The notes: generated by a model from the sequence alone, not told the origin. Numbered from the stretch's first letter, positions 42,312 to 52,345 are shown. The stretch: DNA of 64,000 nt from Thiemannella venezuelensis (GCF_014203605.1 NZ_JACHJJ010000006.1:1-64000); one strand, 5' to 3'. Translations and numbers: made by a program.

Positions 42312-44374
42312 CGGGGGACACGCGGACGCCGGAGCGGCTGGGGCCGTACCGGCTGCTCAGGAAGATCGGCGAGGGCGGCATGGGGGCCGTCCACCTCGGG
42401 CTCGACGAGGACGGCCGCGAGGTGGCCGTCAAGGTCCTGCACCCGCACGTGGCCGCCGACCTCAAGGCGCGCGACCGGCTCACCCGCGAGGTGGAGACCA
42501 TGCGGCGGGTGCGCAGCCCGCACGTCGCGGCGGTGCTGGACGCCCAGCTGACCGGCGCGCAGCCGTACATCGTGACCCGCTTCGCCCCCGGCCGCACGCT
42601 GGAGGAGACCGTCCTGGAGGACGGCCCGCTCCCCGCCGACCGGCTCATCAGGCTGGCCCAGGGCATGTGCGCGGCGCTGGTGGCCATCCACGCCGCCGAC
42701 GTCATCCACCGCGACTTCAAGCCGGCCAACGTGATGCTCGTCGACGGCGACCCGCTGGTCATCGACTTCGGCATCGCGCACCTGGTCAACGCGACCCGGC
42801 TCACCCAGACCGGCATGTTCGTCGGCACCCCCGGCTACCTCGCCCCGGAGATCATCCGGGACTCCGAGATCACCCAGGCGGCCGACGTGCACGCGCTGGC
42901 CTCCACGGTCTTCTTCGGCGCGACCGGCAAGCCGCCGTTCGGGACCGGGAGCTTCGAGGTCGTCTGCTTCAACATCATGGAGGGCCGGGCCAACATCGAC
43001 CTGGCCCCCGCGTGGCTGCGCGGCTGGCTCCGGCAGGCGCTGGACGTGGACCCCGCGGCCCGGCCGAGCGCCCAGCAGCTGCACCGCATGGCCCGCGCCC
43101 TCGACCCGGCGGTGACGGCCTTCCACGAGGAGCCGCCGCCGACGGCCGTGCTGGACCCGGGGACGAAGGTGCTCGGCGGCCCGCCGCCGCCCCCGCCGAA
43201 CGGCACCCGCGTGCTCGGCGGCGCCCCGCCTCAGCCGGACGGCACCCGGGCGCAGAACGACGCCCCGCCGCCGCCCGGCGGGCAGGTCCCGCCGCCGCCC
43301 GCGAACGGCACCCAGGTGCTGCCGCAGGACGCGACCTACTCCGACCTGCTCCCGCCGGTGGAGTACGCCAAGCCCGACCGGCGCGAGCGCAGGGCCCGCG
43401 AGCCGCGGGCCGAGCCGGGCCGCGGGGCCGGGCCCGGCAGCGCCGGGCAGGCCGGGGCCGCCGCGCCGCCGCCGTACGTCCCGGCGACCCCGCCGCCGTA
43501 CGTGCCCGCCCCGCCCGGCGCCCGCCAGCCGGGCTTCGCGCCGCCGCCCTACGCCGACCAGCGGGTCGCCGGGTACCCGGCGCCGCAGCCGACCGGCCCG
43601 GCCCGGCCGTACGCGCCTCCGGCCACCCAGCCCCGGCCCTTCACCCCTCCGGCCCAGCCCCGGCAGGACCGGCAGCCCCGGCAGGACAGGCCTCCGTACC
43701 GCACCGGCCACCCGCTGGCCGGTGCGCTGCTGCTGACGATCGTGGTCGCGCTGGCCTGCGTGCTGCCCGTCGTCGTCAGCGCCTTCGCGCTGGTCGCGGC
43801 GGTCTGCCTGCGCGTGGGCGAGTACCTCTTCGGAGACCTGGCCCAGCGCCGCTCGGTGCGGGGCAGCAGCGCCTCCGACCCGCTGCTCGCGCTGATCGGC
43901 ACGCCGTGGGCGCTGGTCAAGGCCGGAGCGGCCACGCTGGTCAGCGGCCCGCTGGCCGCGATGTTCGGCATGTGCGTCTGGGGCGCGCTGGTCTACATCG
44001 GGCAGATGGACACCGACCCGGCCGCCGCCTACGCGGCCGGCGCCTTCGTGGCCGGGCTGTTCGTGCTGCCCGGCGGCGGCAAGCCTCGCAAGGCCGTCTC
44101 CCGGGTGCTGAGCGGGGCGATCCGCAGCCCGGGCGCGGCCATGGTGACCACGATCGTGCTGGGCACGATCGCCTTCTTCACGGTGATGGCCGCGCTGGGC
44201 ATGGTCCCGTCCTTCGCCCCCTGGGAGCCCCCCTCCCAGGTGGTGGAGAGGCTGACGACGCAGTGGCGGGCGCAGGCGCACGAGAGCGCGATGGGCGTGC
44301 TGGACCTCGTCGGAGGCCTCGTGGACGACCTGCTGAAGAGCGTCGGCCTCGGGTTCCTGACCTTCTGGAAGTAG
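42308..44374 (+). CDS. Serine/threonine protein kinase, second paralogue
   Basis: 688 residues, starting by ATGA overlap with the first kinase. The kinase domain (about 8-270) has I-G-E-G-G-M-G, V-A-V-K, H-R-D-F-K-P-A-N (Phe in place of the usual Leu), I-D-F-G-I-A and G-T-P-G-Y-L-A-P-E. A Pro-rich linker holds repeated T-x-V-L-G-G and P-P-P-Y-V-P-A units, and is followed by about four hydrophobic segments. The first 130 residues match the first kinase closely, so a tandem duplication is likely. Cotranscription with the first kinase is nearly certain. Confidence 0.92.
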   Translation: MTGDTRTPERLGPYRLLRKIGEGGMGAVHLGLDEDGREVAVKVLHPHVAADLKARDRLTREVETMRRVRSPHVAAVLDAQLTGAQPYIVTRFAPGRTLEETVLEDGPLPADRLIRLAQGMCAALVAIHAADVIHRDFKPANVMLVDGDPLVIDFGIAHLVNATRLTQTGMFVGTPGYLAPEIIRDSEITQAADVHALASTVFFGATGKPPFGTGSFEVVCFNIMEGRANIDLAPAWLRGWLRQALDVDPAARPSAQQLHRMARALDPAVTAFHEEPPPTAVLDPGTKVLGGPPPPPPNGTRVLGGAPPQPDGTRAQNDAPPPPGGQVPPPPANGTQVLPQDATYSDLLPPVEYAKPDRRERRAREPRAEPGRGAGPGSAGQAGAAAPPPYVPATPPPYVPAPPGARQPGFAPPPYADQRVAGYPAPQPTGPARPYAPPATQPRPFTPPAQPRQDRQPRQDRPPYRTGHPLAGALLLTIVVALACVLPVVVSAFALVAAVCLRVGEYLFGDLAQRRSVRGSSASDPLLALIGTPWALVKAGAATLVSGPLAAMFGMCVWGALVYIGQMDTDPAAAYAAGAFVAGLFVLPGGGKPRKAVSRVLSGAIRSPGAAMVTTIVLGTIAFFTVMAALGMVPSFAPWEPPSQVVERLTTQWRAQAHESAMGVLDLVGGLVDDLLKSVGLGFLTFWK

Positions 44375-44399
44375 TGCTTCTCCCGGTGGAGGCCGGACT

Positions 44400-47300
44400 G
44401 TGGAGATCCGGGTACTGGGCCCGGCCGAGCTGATCGGCGACGACGGGCGCCCCCGTGCGGTCGGCCCGCTCAAGCCCCGGATGCTGCTGGCGGTGCTGGC
44501 GCTGGCCGAGGGGCGGCCGCTGGCTCCGGCGGTGCTGATCGACCGGTTGTGGGGCCGGGACGCCCCGGCCGAGGCGACCGCCTCCCTGCACGCGTACGTG
44601 TCGAACCTGCGGCGGGCGCTGGAGCCGGGACGCCGGCCGCGCACGCCCAGCCGGGCGCTGGTGCTGGGACCGGCGGGGTACGCGCTGGCGGTGGAGCCGG
44701 AGCGGGTGGACGCGTCGCGGTTCGTACGGCTGGTGGCGGAGGCCGGGCGGGCGGGCGACCCGGTCGTGGCGGAGCGGCAGGCCGCGGCGGCGCTGGCGCT
44801 GTGGCGGGGGACTCCGTACGCGGAGCTGGACGGGCAGGAGTACGCGCTGGCGGCGCAGGCGCGGCTGGAGGAGGCGCGGGAGCGGGCGCGGGAGCTGCGG
44901 GTGGCGGCGGTGCTGGAGCAGGGCCGCCACGACGAGGTGCTGGGTGAGCTGGAGGCGCTGACGGGCGAGCATCCGCTGCGGGAGCGGTTGTGGGGGCTGC
45001 GGGCGCTGGGGCTGTACCGGGCCGGGCGGCAGGGGGAGGCCCTGGCGGTGCTGCGGACCGCGCGGCGGGTGCTGGCCGAGGAGCTGGGCATCGATCCGGG
45101 TGATGAGCTGCGGGGGCTGGAACGTGACATCCTGGCGCAGTCGCCGCGGCTGCGCCTCGGCGCGGCCGTCGTCTCCGGGACGGCGGCCGGAGGACTCGGA
45201 GCGGCGGCCGGTGAGGGGCTGGCCGGCCGGGTGCTGGCGGGACGGCGGGGAGAGCTGGCCGCGCTGGAGGAGGCGCTGGCCGGGGCCGAGGCGGGGCGGC
45301 CGGGGTTCGCGCTGGTCACCGGGGAGCCGGGGATCGGTAAGACCCGGCTGGCCGAGGAGCTGGCGGCGCGGGCGCGGGCGCGCGGTCACCTGGTGGCGGT
45401 GGGCCGGTGCGCCGCGATCGAGGGGGCGCCGGCGTTCTGGCCGTGGACGATGGTGCTGGAGCGGCTGGCCGAGGTGGTGGAGCCGCTGCCGGAGGCGGTG
45501 CGGGCGAATCTGCCGGGGGCGGGGTCGGCCGATCGGCCGGATCCGGAGGGGGCGCGGTTCCGGACCTACCAGGCGGCGGCGCGGGTGCTGGCGGCGGCGG
45601 CCGCCGTACGGCCGGTGCTGGTGGTCCTGGACGACCTGCACTGGGCCGACCCGTCGTCGTTGCGGTTGCTGGGCTATCTGGCCGAGACGGCGGGCGAGGG
45701 ACGGCTGCTGGTGGTGGGCACGGCCCGGGACCTGCCGTCGGCCGAGGGGGCGCTGGCGGACGCGTTCGAGTCGCTGGCGCGTCGTCACGCCGTGCGGCTG
45801 CCGCTGGCCGGGCTGAGCGCGGACGAGCTGGCCGCGCTGGCGCCGGGGCTGGCGGAGGAGGAGGTCCGGGCGCTGCGGGAGCGCACGGGCGGCAACCCGT
45901 TCTTCGCCACCGAGCTGGTGCGTTATCTGGGGGCCGCGCCGGGGTCCGCCGCGGGGCCGGGGGGATCCTGCGTGCGGGGGGTCCTGCCGCTGGGCGTGCG
46001 GGACGTGGTGCTGGGCCGGGTGGGCCGTCTTCCGGAGGCGGCGGCCGAGGTGCTGCGGATCGCGGCGGTGGTCGGGCGGGAGTTCGAGGCGCCCGTGGTG
46101 GCGGCGGTGGCGGGGCTGGGGGCGGAGGAGGTGCTGGACCGGCTGGAGCCGGCACTGGCGGCGGCGCTGGTGGTGCAGGGGCGGCCGGGGCGGTTCCGGT
46201 TCGTGCACGCGCTGGTGGCCGAGGCGCTGGCGGACGCGGTGGCGCCGTTGCGGCGGGCGCGGTTGCACGCGCGGGTGGCCGAGGCGATCGAGGCCCGCAC
46301 CGGGAGCGCCGGGGCGGGAGCCGACGGGCTGGCTGTGGTGGCGCACCACTGGCTGCTGGCGGTGCCGGCCGGGCACGTGCGCCGGGCGTGGCCGGCGGCG
46401 GTGCGGGCGGGCCGGGAGGCGATGCGGCTGCGCGCCTACGACGCGGCGGCCGGGCTGCTGGAGCGGGCGGCGGCGGTGGCCGCCGGGGACGCGGAGCTGA
46501 GCGCGGCCGAGCGGATGGACGTGCTGTTCGCGCTGGCCGATGCGCGGATCGGGGCGGGGGACGCGCGGGGGCAGCGGCTGGTGCTGGAGGAGATCCGGGC
46601 GCTGGCGCGGCGGGCGGGGGACCGGCGGCGGTGGATCGCGGCGGCGACCGGGTACGGCGGCCGCATCCTGCAGCCCTGGGAGACCTACGGGCGCTACAAC
46701 ACGGAGCTGGTCGGCGAGCTGCACGAGCTGGTCCGGACGGACGGCGCGGGACCCGCCCGGTGGGTCCCGCGGCCGGGCGGGGGAGACGGCGCGGACCCGG
46801 CGCGGCAGGGCGCGGAGGAAGGGCTGGACCCCGTCTCCCGGGCGCGGGCACTGGCCTGCCTGGCGGTGGAGACCTACTACCGGACCGGCCCCGATCCGGC
46901 CGAGCGGGAGCGGTGGAGCCGCGAGGCGGTGGAACTGGCCCGCAAGGAGAACGACGCCACCCTGCTGGGCCGGATGCTCTTCGCCCGGTTCACCGCCCTG
47001 CTCAACGCCGACGCGGTCGGCGAGCGCATCGAGGCGGCCGAGGAGATGGTCGCGGCAGGGCGGGCGGCGGGGGACGACGAACTGCTGGCGACCGGGCTGA
47101 TCTGCCTGGCGGGGGCGTTGCTGGAGACCTTGCGGGTGGGCCGGGCGCTGGGGGCGCTGGCCGAGGCCGAGGCGCTGGTCGAGCGCTCGCAGCTGCCGTA
47201 CCTGCGGATCATCCTGGGCTGGCTGAGGCTGGGGGTGGTGGCCGGCAGCGGGGACACGGCCGGGGCCGAGGCGCTGCTGGCGGCCACCGCGGCCGAGCAC

Positions 47301-47837
47301 CAGGCCACCTCGATGTGGGGGGCGGAGGTGACCATCGCCGCGGGGACGCACCAGGTCGCACTGCTGCGCGCCCGGCAGGGCACCCTCGCCCCCGGTGCCC
47401 TGGAGGCCCTGGAGGCCCCGGGCGACTGGCCGGAGCCGCTGGAGGAGGTCATCCGGGAGGCCCGCGCCGCGCTCCAGGTCGCCTCGGGCCGGCCGGACGA
47501 GGCGAGGAGGACGATCGGCCCGTGGGAGCGGCAGCGGCCGATCCCCGACACCTTCCTCCTCCTGCACCGCCTCGGCATGCGGGCCGAGATCTGGTCGGCG
47601 CTCGGTGACGAGCGGGCGTGCGCCGAGCTGTACGCGCAGGCGCTGCCGTACGCCGACCGGATGGTGATGGGCGGCCTCAGCTCGGTCATGTGGCCGATGA
47701 GCCGGTCGTTGTTCCTGCTGGCGCGGGCGCTGGGCGATCGGGAGGCGGCGCTCCGGCACGGGGGGCACGCGCTGGCGGTGGCCCGCGAGATGGGGGCCGG
47801 CGCCCTGGTCGCGCTCATCGCCGCCGAGCTCGCCTAG
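44400..47837 (+). CDS. Large SARP-type regulator with BTAD and AAA ATPase domains
   Basis: 1145 residues from GTG 44400. The N-terminal winged-helix region (E-I-R-V-L-G-P, then L-K-P-R-M-L-L-A-V-L-A-L) and bacterial activator domain (to about residue 245) define a SARP/AfsR-like activator. From about 278 a STAND-type ATPase follows, with G-E-P-G-I-G-K-T (Walker A) and L-V-V-L-D-D-L-H-W-A-D-P (Walker B). A long alpha-helical repeat part completes it. Targets are unknown. Because AfsR is activated by a Ser/Thr kinase in Streptomyces, the two kinases directly upstream are plausible partners; this is inference. Confidence 0.9.
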   Translation: MEIRVLGPAELIGDDGRPRAVGPLKPRMLLAVLALAEGRPLAPAVLIDRLWGRDAPAEATASLHAYVSNLRRALEPGRRPRTPSRALVLGPAGYALAVEPERVDASRFVRLVAEAGRAGDPVVAERQAAAALALWRGTPYAELDGQEYALAAQARLEEARERARELRVAAVLEQGRHDEVLGELEALTGEHPLRERLWGLRALGLYRAGRQGEALAVLRTARRVLAEELGIDPGDELRGLERDILAQSPRLRLGAAVVSGTAAGGLGAAAGEGLAGRVLAGRRGELAALEEALAGAEAGRPGFALVTGEPGIGKTRLAEELAARARARGHLVAVGRCAAIEGAPAFWPWTMVLERLAEVVEPLPEAVRANLPGAGSADRPDPEGARFRTYQAAARVLAAAAAVRPVLVVLDDLHWADPSSLRLLGYLAETAGEGRLLVVGTARDLPSAEGALADAFESLARRHAVRLPLAGLSADELAALAPGLAEEEVRALRERTGGNPFFATELVRYLGAAPGSAAGPGGSCVRGVLPLGVRDVVLGRVGRLPEAAAEVLRIAAVVGREFEAPVVAAVAGLGAEEVLDRLEPALAAALVVQGRPGRFRFVHALVAEALADAVAPLRRARLHARVAEAIEARTGSAGAGADGLAVVAHHWLLAVPAGHVRRAWPAAVRAGREAMRLRAYDAAAGLLERAAAVAAGDAELSAAERMDVLFALADARIGAGDARGQRLVLEEIRALARRAGDRRRWIAAATGYGGRILQPWETYGRYNTELVGELHELVRTDGAGPARWVPRPGGGDGADPARQGAEEGLDPVSRARALACLAVETYYRTGPDPAERERWSREAVELARKENDATLLGRMLFARFTALLNADAVGERIEAAEEMVAAGRAAGDDELLATGLICLAGALLETLRVGRALGALAEAEALVERSQLPYLRIILGWLRLGVVAGSGDTAGAEALLAATAAEHQATSMWGAEVTIAAGTHQVALLRARQGTLAPGALEALEAPGDWPEPLEEVIREARAALQVASGRPDEARRTIGPWERQRPIPDTFLLLHRLGMRAEIWSALGDERACAELYAQALPYADRMVMGGLSSVMWPMSRSLFLLARALGDREAALRHGGHALAVAREMGAGALVALIAAELA

Positions 47838-47910
47838 CGGGACCGGGCGCCCCCGGCGCCGGCTCCGGAGAACGGTCCCGGCCGGTCGTCTCCCGGCCGG
47901 GCCGGCGCGG

Positions 47911-48612
47911 TCAGCCCCACAGGTAGGCCATGCGCCGCTCGTAGCGCCGCCGGACCAGCCGGTTGACCAGGAGCAGCCCCTTCGGCGCGGTCCTGCGCAG
48001 GTGCTCCTCGACCTCCGGGGGGAGGTCGGAGGTGATCCAGGGAACCAGCTTGAGCATGCCGGACAGGCCGTACTCCTTCTGGATGCCCTTGTGCCCCTCG
48101 GCGTCCTCCTCCGGCGTGATGTGGGCCATCATCAGCGGGATGCCCTCGGTCTCCTCGTGCGCCAGGTGGGCGCCCAGGACGTCGCCCAGCGAGCGCAGCG
48201 CGGTGACCAGCCGGGCCCGGCCCTCCTCGGTGGGGCGGGCGGCGAACGCGGCGAAGGCCGTCTCGCTCTCCCCGATCCACCTGTCCGCCTCGGCGTGCTC
48301 GGCCTCCAGCGCGTCGATCACCTCGGCGGCCTCCGGCGCCCGCCGCCGGAGGCGGGGCCAGACCGTCTCGTCCTCCGCCGTGTGGTGGTGGTGCAGCACC
48401 AGCAGCACCCACGTCAGGTGCTCGTGCAGCGCGGTGATCCGCGCCCGGTCGGCCAGGCCGACCCGGCCCGCCGCGACGAGCAGGCGGCCGAGGTCGCGGC
48501 GGAACCCGTAGTGCGCCAGGTACATGTTGGTCATGTCCAGCGGGCCGGGAACCGCCGCGGCCTGGCCGGGAAGCACGATCTGAGGGACGCCGGGGTGGCG
48601 GGTCGCGGTCAT
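47911..48612 (-). CDS. Hemerythrin HHE domain protein
   Basis: A 233-residue four-helix protein. Likely iron ligands are H-Y-G-F in the first helix, H-H-H-H-T-A-E-D near residue 77, A-E-H-A-E in the middle and H-L-A-H-E-E-T-E late on. HHE proteins bind a di-iron centre and may sense or scavenge oxygen or NO. A C-terminal extension of about 60 residues is added to the core. It is convergent with the SARP gene and divergent from the third kinase. Confidence 0.88.
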   Translation of the reverse strand: MTATRHPGVPQIVLPGQAAAVPGPLDMTNMYLAHYGFRRDLGRLLVAAGRVGLADRARITALHEHLTWVLLVLHHHHTAEDETVWPRLRRRAPEAAEVIDALEAEHAEADRWIGESETAFAAFAARPTEEGRARLVTALRSLGDVLGAHLAHEETEGIPLMMAHITPEEDAEGHKGIQKEYGLSGMLKLVPWITSDLPPEVEEHLRRTAPKGLLLVNRLVRRRYERRMAYLWG

Positions 48613-48835
48613 CGCCGTCTCCTTCGCAGGGGTGGATGGTGACAGGTTCGCCGCGACATCTTGGGCGGTTCTTGGCGATCCACCTCAAGTCGGCTTCAAG
48701 CCGGTCCGCCCGGAGGGAAGACCGGGAGCGCCCCGTGTGTGTTCCGTGTCCGTGAACGGGCGGATTCTTGTAATCCCGCCGTGCGAGACGGCCCTGTCTG
48801 GGGCACGATGAGGGGGACAGGCCGGAGGGAGTCGC

Positions 48836-50131
48836 ATGGGAGCGCCGGACGGTGATCGGCTCGGCCCGTACCGCCTGCTCTCGCCCCTGGGGGCGGGAGG
48901 CTTCGGCGAGGTCCACCTCGCGCTGGACCCGGAGGGGCGCACGGTCGCCATCAAGATCCTGCATCCGCACGTCGCCGCCGACGAAGGGGCGCTGACCCGC
49001 CTGGCCCGAGAGGTGGAGGCCATGCGGCGGGTCCAGGGCCCGCACGTCGCCGAGATCCTCGACGCCTCGCTGACCGGCGGGCGTCCCTACCTGGCCACCC
49101 GCTACGTCCAGGGCCGCCCGCTCGCCGCGGTGGTCTCCGGCGACGGCCCGATCAGGGGCGACGAGCTCGTACGGCTGGCGCGCGGCCTCGCCGAGGCGCT
49201 GTCCGCCGTCCACGCCGCCGGAGTGATCCACCGGGACCTGAAACCCGGCAACGTGATCCTGACCGACGGCGAGCCGGTCGTGATCGACTTCGGCATCGCG
49301 TGCATGCTCGACTCGGCCTCGGTCACCACGTCGGGGGCCGTCCTGGGCACGCCCGGCTACCTGGCCCCGGAGATCCTGGAGGGCGGCGAGACCGGGCCCG
49401 AGGCCGACGTCTTCTCCTTCGCGGCCACGCTCGCCTACGCGGCCACCGGGCGGCACCCGTACGGCACCGGCCCCGCCGCCGCGGTCGGCTACCGGGTGGT
49501 CCACCACGAGCCCGACCTGGACGGCGTGCCGCCCTGGCTGGAGTCGCTGCTCCGGGAGTGCATGGTGCGCGACCCGGCCGCCCGGCCGCCCGCCAGCATG
49601 CTGCTGGCCCGGCTGGGCGCGGCGGCCCCCGTCGTCCGGGCGGCGGCCCCGCAGTCCCACCCGGCCTTCGCGGCGGCCGAGATCCGGGAGCCGGTCCAGG
49701 AGACGGCGGCCCGCCGCGTCCCGCGCGGCGGGGTGCACAGCCTCACCACCAGGGAGTGGCGCCCGGGCCGCGGCCGCGGCACCGGGGCGGCGGCGCCGGA
49801 TGAGGTCCGCGCCCGACGCCGTGCGGTGGTCCACCGCCGTTGGGTCGTCGGCACCGGCCTGCTCGTCGCGCTGGCCGCCGCGGCGGCCAGGAGCCCGCTG
49901 CCCGAGGCCTCGCTGCTGCTGCTGACGATCTACGGTTCGGTCATGCTCGTCGACGGCGGCGTCGCCCTGTTCGCCCGGCAGAACCGCTCCCGGCTCGCCG
50001 TGGACCTCGCCGGCGCCGGCGGGTCCATCGCGCTGTGGGCCGTGCTGGGCGCGCTCTTCAGCCCGCTCACCCTCGGGCTGGCGCTGGGAACGGTCGTCTT
50101 CGTCCTGGTCGTGCTCCTGCTGAGCAGTTGA
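48836..50131 (+). CDS. Serine/threonine protein kinase, third paralogue
   Basis: 431 residues. The kinase domain (about 8-262) has L-G-A-G-G-F-G, V-A-I-K, H-R-D-L-K-P-G-N, I-D-F-G-I-A and G-T-P-G-Y-L-A-P-E. Its first 130 residues closely resemble both kinases upstream, including M-R-R-V, T-R-Y-V and G-R-P-L. The C-terminal part is short, with about four hydrophobic segments from residue 335 on and no extracellular sensor. SD GGAGGGAGT lies 4 nt or so before the ATG. Confidence 0.92.
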   Translation: MGAPDGDRLGPYRLLSPLGAGGFGEVHLALDPEGRTVAIKILHPHVAADEGALTRLAREVEAMRRVQGPHVAEILDASLTGGRPYLATRYVQGRPLAAVVSGDGPIRGDELVRLARGLAEALSAVHAAGVIHRDLKPGNVILTDGEPVVIDFGIACMLDSASVTTSGAVLGTPGYLAPEILEGGETGPEADVFSFAATLAYAATGRHPYGTGPAAAVGYRVVHHEPDLDGVPPWLESLLRECMVRDPAARPPASMLLARLGAAAPVVRAAAPQSHPAFAAAEIREPVQETAARRVPRGGVHSLTTREWRPGRGRGTGAAAPDEVRARRRAVVHRRWVVGTGLLVALAAAAARSPLPEASLLLLTIYGSVMLVDGGVALFARQNRSRLAVDLAGAGGSIALWAVLGALFSPLTLGLALGTVVFVLVVLLLSS

Positions 50132-50461
50132 CCGCCCGGTCCGCGGGTAGGAGGGGGAGTGCCGCCCGCCGCTTCCGGAACATAGTTCGGTATGGTGGAG
50201 GACGGCTCGCCGGGTGACGACCGGCCCCGTCGGCGCATGCCGTACGGGCCGGTGGTTTGCGCCTAAGCTACCGATGGGTAACATGATGCCGGGGGACCAG
50301 GACGGGCACGATCCCGGCCGGGCCACCCGCTGTCACAAGCCCCTCGGGCACCTGGCAGTCTTGGCACCACGCGCACGTGCCCCGCGTGCGCGTACCGAGC
50401 ATCCGGCGCCGGCCGCGACGAAGCGGTGGCGCACGCGAACACGGGAGGTCGGCCACCGGCC
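50132..50461. promoter_or_regulatory. 330-bp leader region of etfBA
   Basis: No gene is seen. TAAGCT (50264-50269) is a -10-like box. It overlaps TACC-GATG-GGTA (50269-50280), an inverted repeat of the size bound by TetR-type regulators. Further on, CGCGCACG (50370-50377) and CGTGCGCG (50385-50392) form an 8-bp hairpin around TGCCCCG, in what would be a long 5' untranslated leader. GGGAGG precedes the etfB start. Confidence 0.45.
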
Positions 50462-51241
50462 ATGAACATCGTCGTCTGCGTGAAGCAGGTCCCCGACACG
50501 GCGACCGAGCGCAAGCTGAGGTCCGATGACAAGACGCTCGACCGCGACGCCGCCGACGGCGTCGTCAACGAGCTCGACGAGTACGCGGTCGAGGAGGCGC
50601 TGCGGCTCAAGGAAGCTCACGGCGGTGAGGTGACCGTCCTCACCATGGGCCCCGACAAGGCCAGCGAGACCATCCGCAAGGCCCTGGCCATGGGCGCCGA
50701 CAAGGCCGTCCACCTGGTGGACGACGCCCTGCACGGTTCCGACGCCCTGGGCACCTCCTACGCTCTGGCGCAGACGCTGAAGAAGATCGGGTTCGACCTG
50801 GTCGTGCTCGGCTCCGAGTCCACCGACGCCCGCACCGGCGTGCTCGCCGCGATGCTGGCCGAGCGCCTGGGTGTGCCGCAGCTCACCTTCGCCAACAAGG
50901 TCGAGGTCAACGGCACGTCCATCGCGATCCAGCGCGTCACCGACTACGGCTACGACAAGGTCGAGGCCGTGCTGCCCGCCGTCGTCTCCGTGGTCGAGAA
51001 GATCAACGAGCCGCGCTACCCGTCCTTCAAGGGCATCATGGCGGCCAAGAAGAAGCCGGTCGAGAAGCTGGGCGTCGCCGACGCCGAGATCGACGTCGCG
51101 CAGGTGGGCCTGGCCGGCTCGTGGAGCGAGGTGGCCGACTTCGCCGCGGCCCCGCCGCGCGCGGCGGGCACGGTCGTCAAGGACGAGGGCGACGGTGGCG
51201 TGAAGGCCGCCGACTTCCTCGCGTCGAAGAAGTTCGTCTGA
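50462..51241 (+). CDS. etfB: Electron transfer flavoprotein beta subunit
   Basis: A 259-residue subunit with M-N-I-V-V-C-V-K-Q-V-P-D-T, N-E-L-D-E-Y-A-V-E-E-A-L-R and the late V-E-K-I-N-E-P-R-Y-P-S-F-K-G, all standard. With EtfA it takes electrons from acyl-CoA dehydrogenases and passes them to the membrane quinone pool. ATG 50462 is used; an in-frame upstream start adds 12 non-conserved residues. The etfA gene follows after 19 nt. Confidence 0.96.
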   Translation: MNIVVCVKQVPDTATERKLRSDDKTLDRDAADGVVNELDEYAVEEALRLKEAHGGEVTVLTMGPDKASETIRKALAMGADKAVHLVDDALHGSDALGTSYALAQTLKKIGFDLVVLGSESTDARTGVLAAMLAERLGVPQLTFANKVEVNGTSIAIQRVTDYGYDKVEAVLPAVVSVVEKINEPRYPSFKGIMAAKKKPVEKLGVADAEIDVAQVGLAGSWSEVADFAAAPPRAAGTVVKDEGDGGVKAADFLASKKFV

Positions 51242-51260
51242 GAACGGGGGTTCAACTGAG

Positions 51261-52214
51261 ATGTCCGAGGTTCTCGTTCTCGTCGAGCACGTCGACGGCC
51301 AGGTCAAGAAGGTCACCCTGGAGCTGCTGACGCTCGCCCGCAGGCTGGGCGCGCCGTCGGCGGTCTGGGCCGGTCCGGGCTACTCCGCCGAGGCCAAGGC
51401 CAAGCTGGCCGAGTACGGCGCCGAGAAGATCTACGTCGCCGACTCCGCCGACATCACCGACTACGTGGTGGCGCCCAAGGCCGAGCTGCTCGCCCAGCTC
51501 GTCTCGTCCGCGTCCCCGGCCGCGGTGCTCGTCGCCGCGACGGCCGAGGCGAAGGAGATCGCCGGCCGGCTGGCCATCAAGACCGACTCCGGTGTGCTGA
51601 CCGACGCCGTCGGCATCGGGGAGGGCCTGGTCGCCGACCAGTCCATCTTCGGCGGCGGCGTCAACGTGCAGTCCCGCGTGACCAAGGGCACCCCGATCAT
51701 CGCGGTCCGCCCGAACGCGACCCCGGTCGAGGCCTCCGCCGGCGCGGGCGCCGAGGAGCAGGTCTCCGTCGCCGTCTCCGACGCCGCCAAGGGCGCCAAG
51801 GTCGTGGACCGCGTCAAGGAGGAGAAGGGCGCCCGCCCCGAGCTCACCGAGGCCGCGATCGTGGTCTCCGGCGGCCGCGGCGTGGGTTCCGCCGAGAACT
51901 TCTCGATCATCGAGAAGCTGGCCGACTCGCTCGGCGCGGCCGTCGGCGCCTCCCGCGCCGCCACCGACGCCGGCTGGTACCCGCACCAGTTCCAGGTGGG
52001 CCAGACGGGCAAGACCGTCTCGCCGCAGCTCTACATCGCGGCCGGCATCTCCGGGGCCATCCAGCACCGGGCCGGCATGCAGACCGCCAAGACGATCATC
52101 GCGATCAACAAGGACCCCGAGGCGCCGATCTTCGAGCTCGCCGACTTCGGTGTCGTGGGCGACCTCAACCAGGTCGTCCCGCAGCTGACCGACGAGATCG
52201 CCAAGCGCAAGTAG
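51261..52214 (+). CDS. etfA: Electron transfer flavoprotein alpha subunit
   Basis: 317 residues with the C-terminal FAD-binding region: [42 protein letters not shown] and [11 protein letters not shown]. Forms the heterodimer with EtfB, which carries AMP while EtfA holds most FAD contacts. A strong hairpin lies 37 nt after its stop. Confidence 0.96.
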   Translation: MSEVLVLVEHVDGQVKKVTLELLTLARRLGAPSAVWAGPGYSAEAKAKLAEYGAEKIYVADSADITDYVVAPKAELLAQLVSSASPAAVLVAATAEAKEIAGRLAIKTDSGVLTDAVGIGEGLVADQSIFGGGVNVQSRVTKGTPIIAVRPNATPVEASAGAGAEEQVSVAVSDAAKGAKVVDRVKEEKGARPELTEAAIVVSGGRGVGSAENFSIIEKLADSLGAAVGASRAATDAGWYPHQFQVGQTGKTVSPQLYIAAGISGAIQHRAGMQTAKTIIAINKDPEAPIFELADFGVVGDLNQVVPQLTDEIAKRK

Positions 52215-52250
52215 GTCCTCCACCGGCCCGGACCCGGGCCGCGGACCGCC

Positions 52251-52289
52251 GGAACGGCGCCGCACGGATCCTCCGTGCGGCGCCGTTCC
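52251..52289. terminator. Strong bidirectional hairpin between etfA and the MFS gene
   Basis: Two perfectly complementary 18-nt arms (GGAACGGCGCCGCACGGA and its reverse complement) flank a 3-nt TCC loop. It sits between the convergent etfA and MFS genes, so it can end both transcripts. There is no U-run, as usual in high-GC actinomycetes. Confidence 0.85.
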
Positions 52290-52345
52290 CGTGTGCGCCC
52301 CGCCCGGTTCCGGTACGGCGGAGCCCGGTCCCGGGCGGGCCGGCC

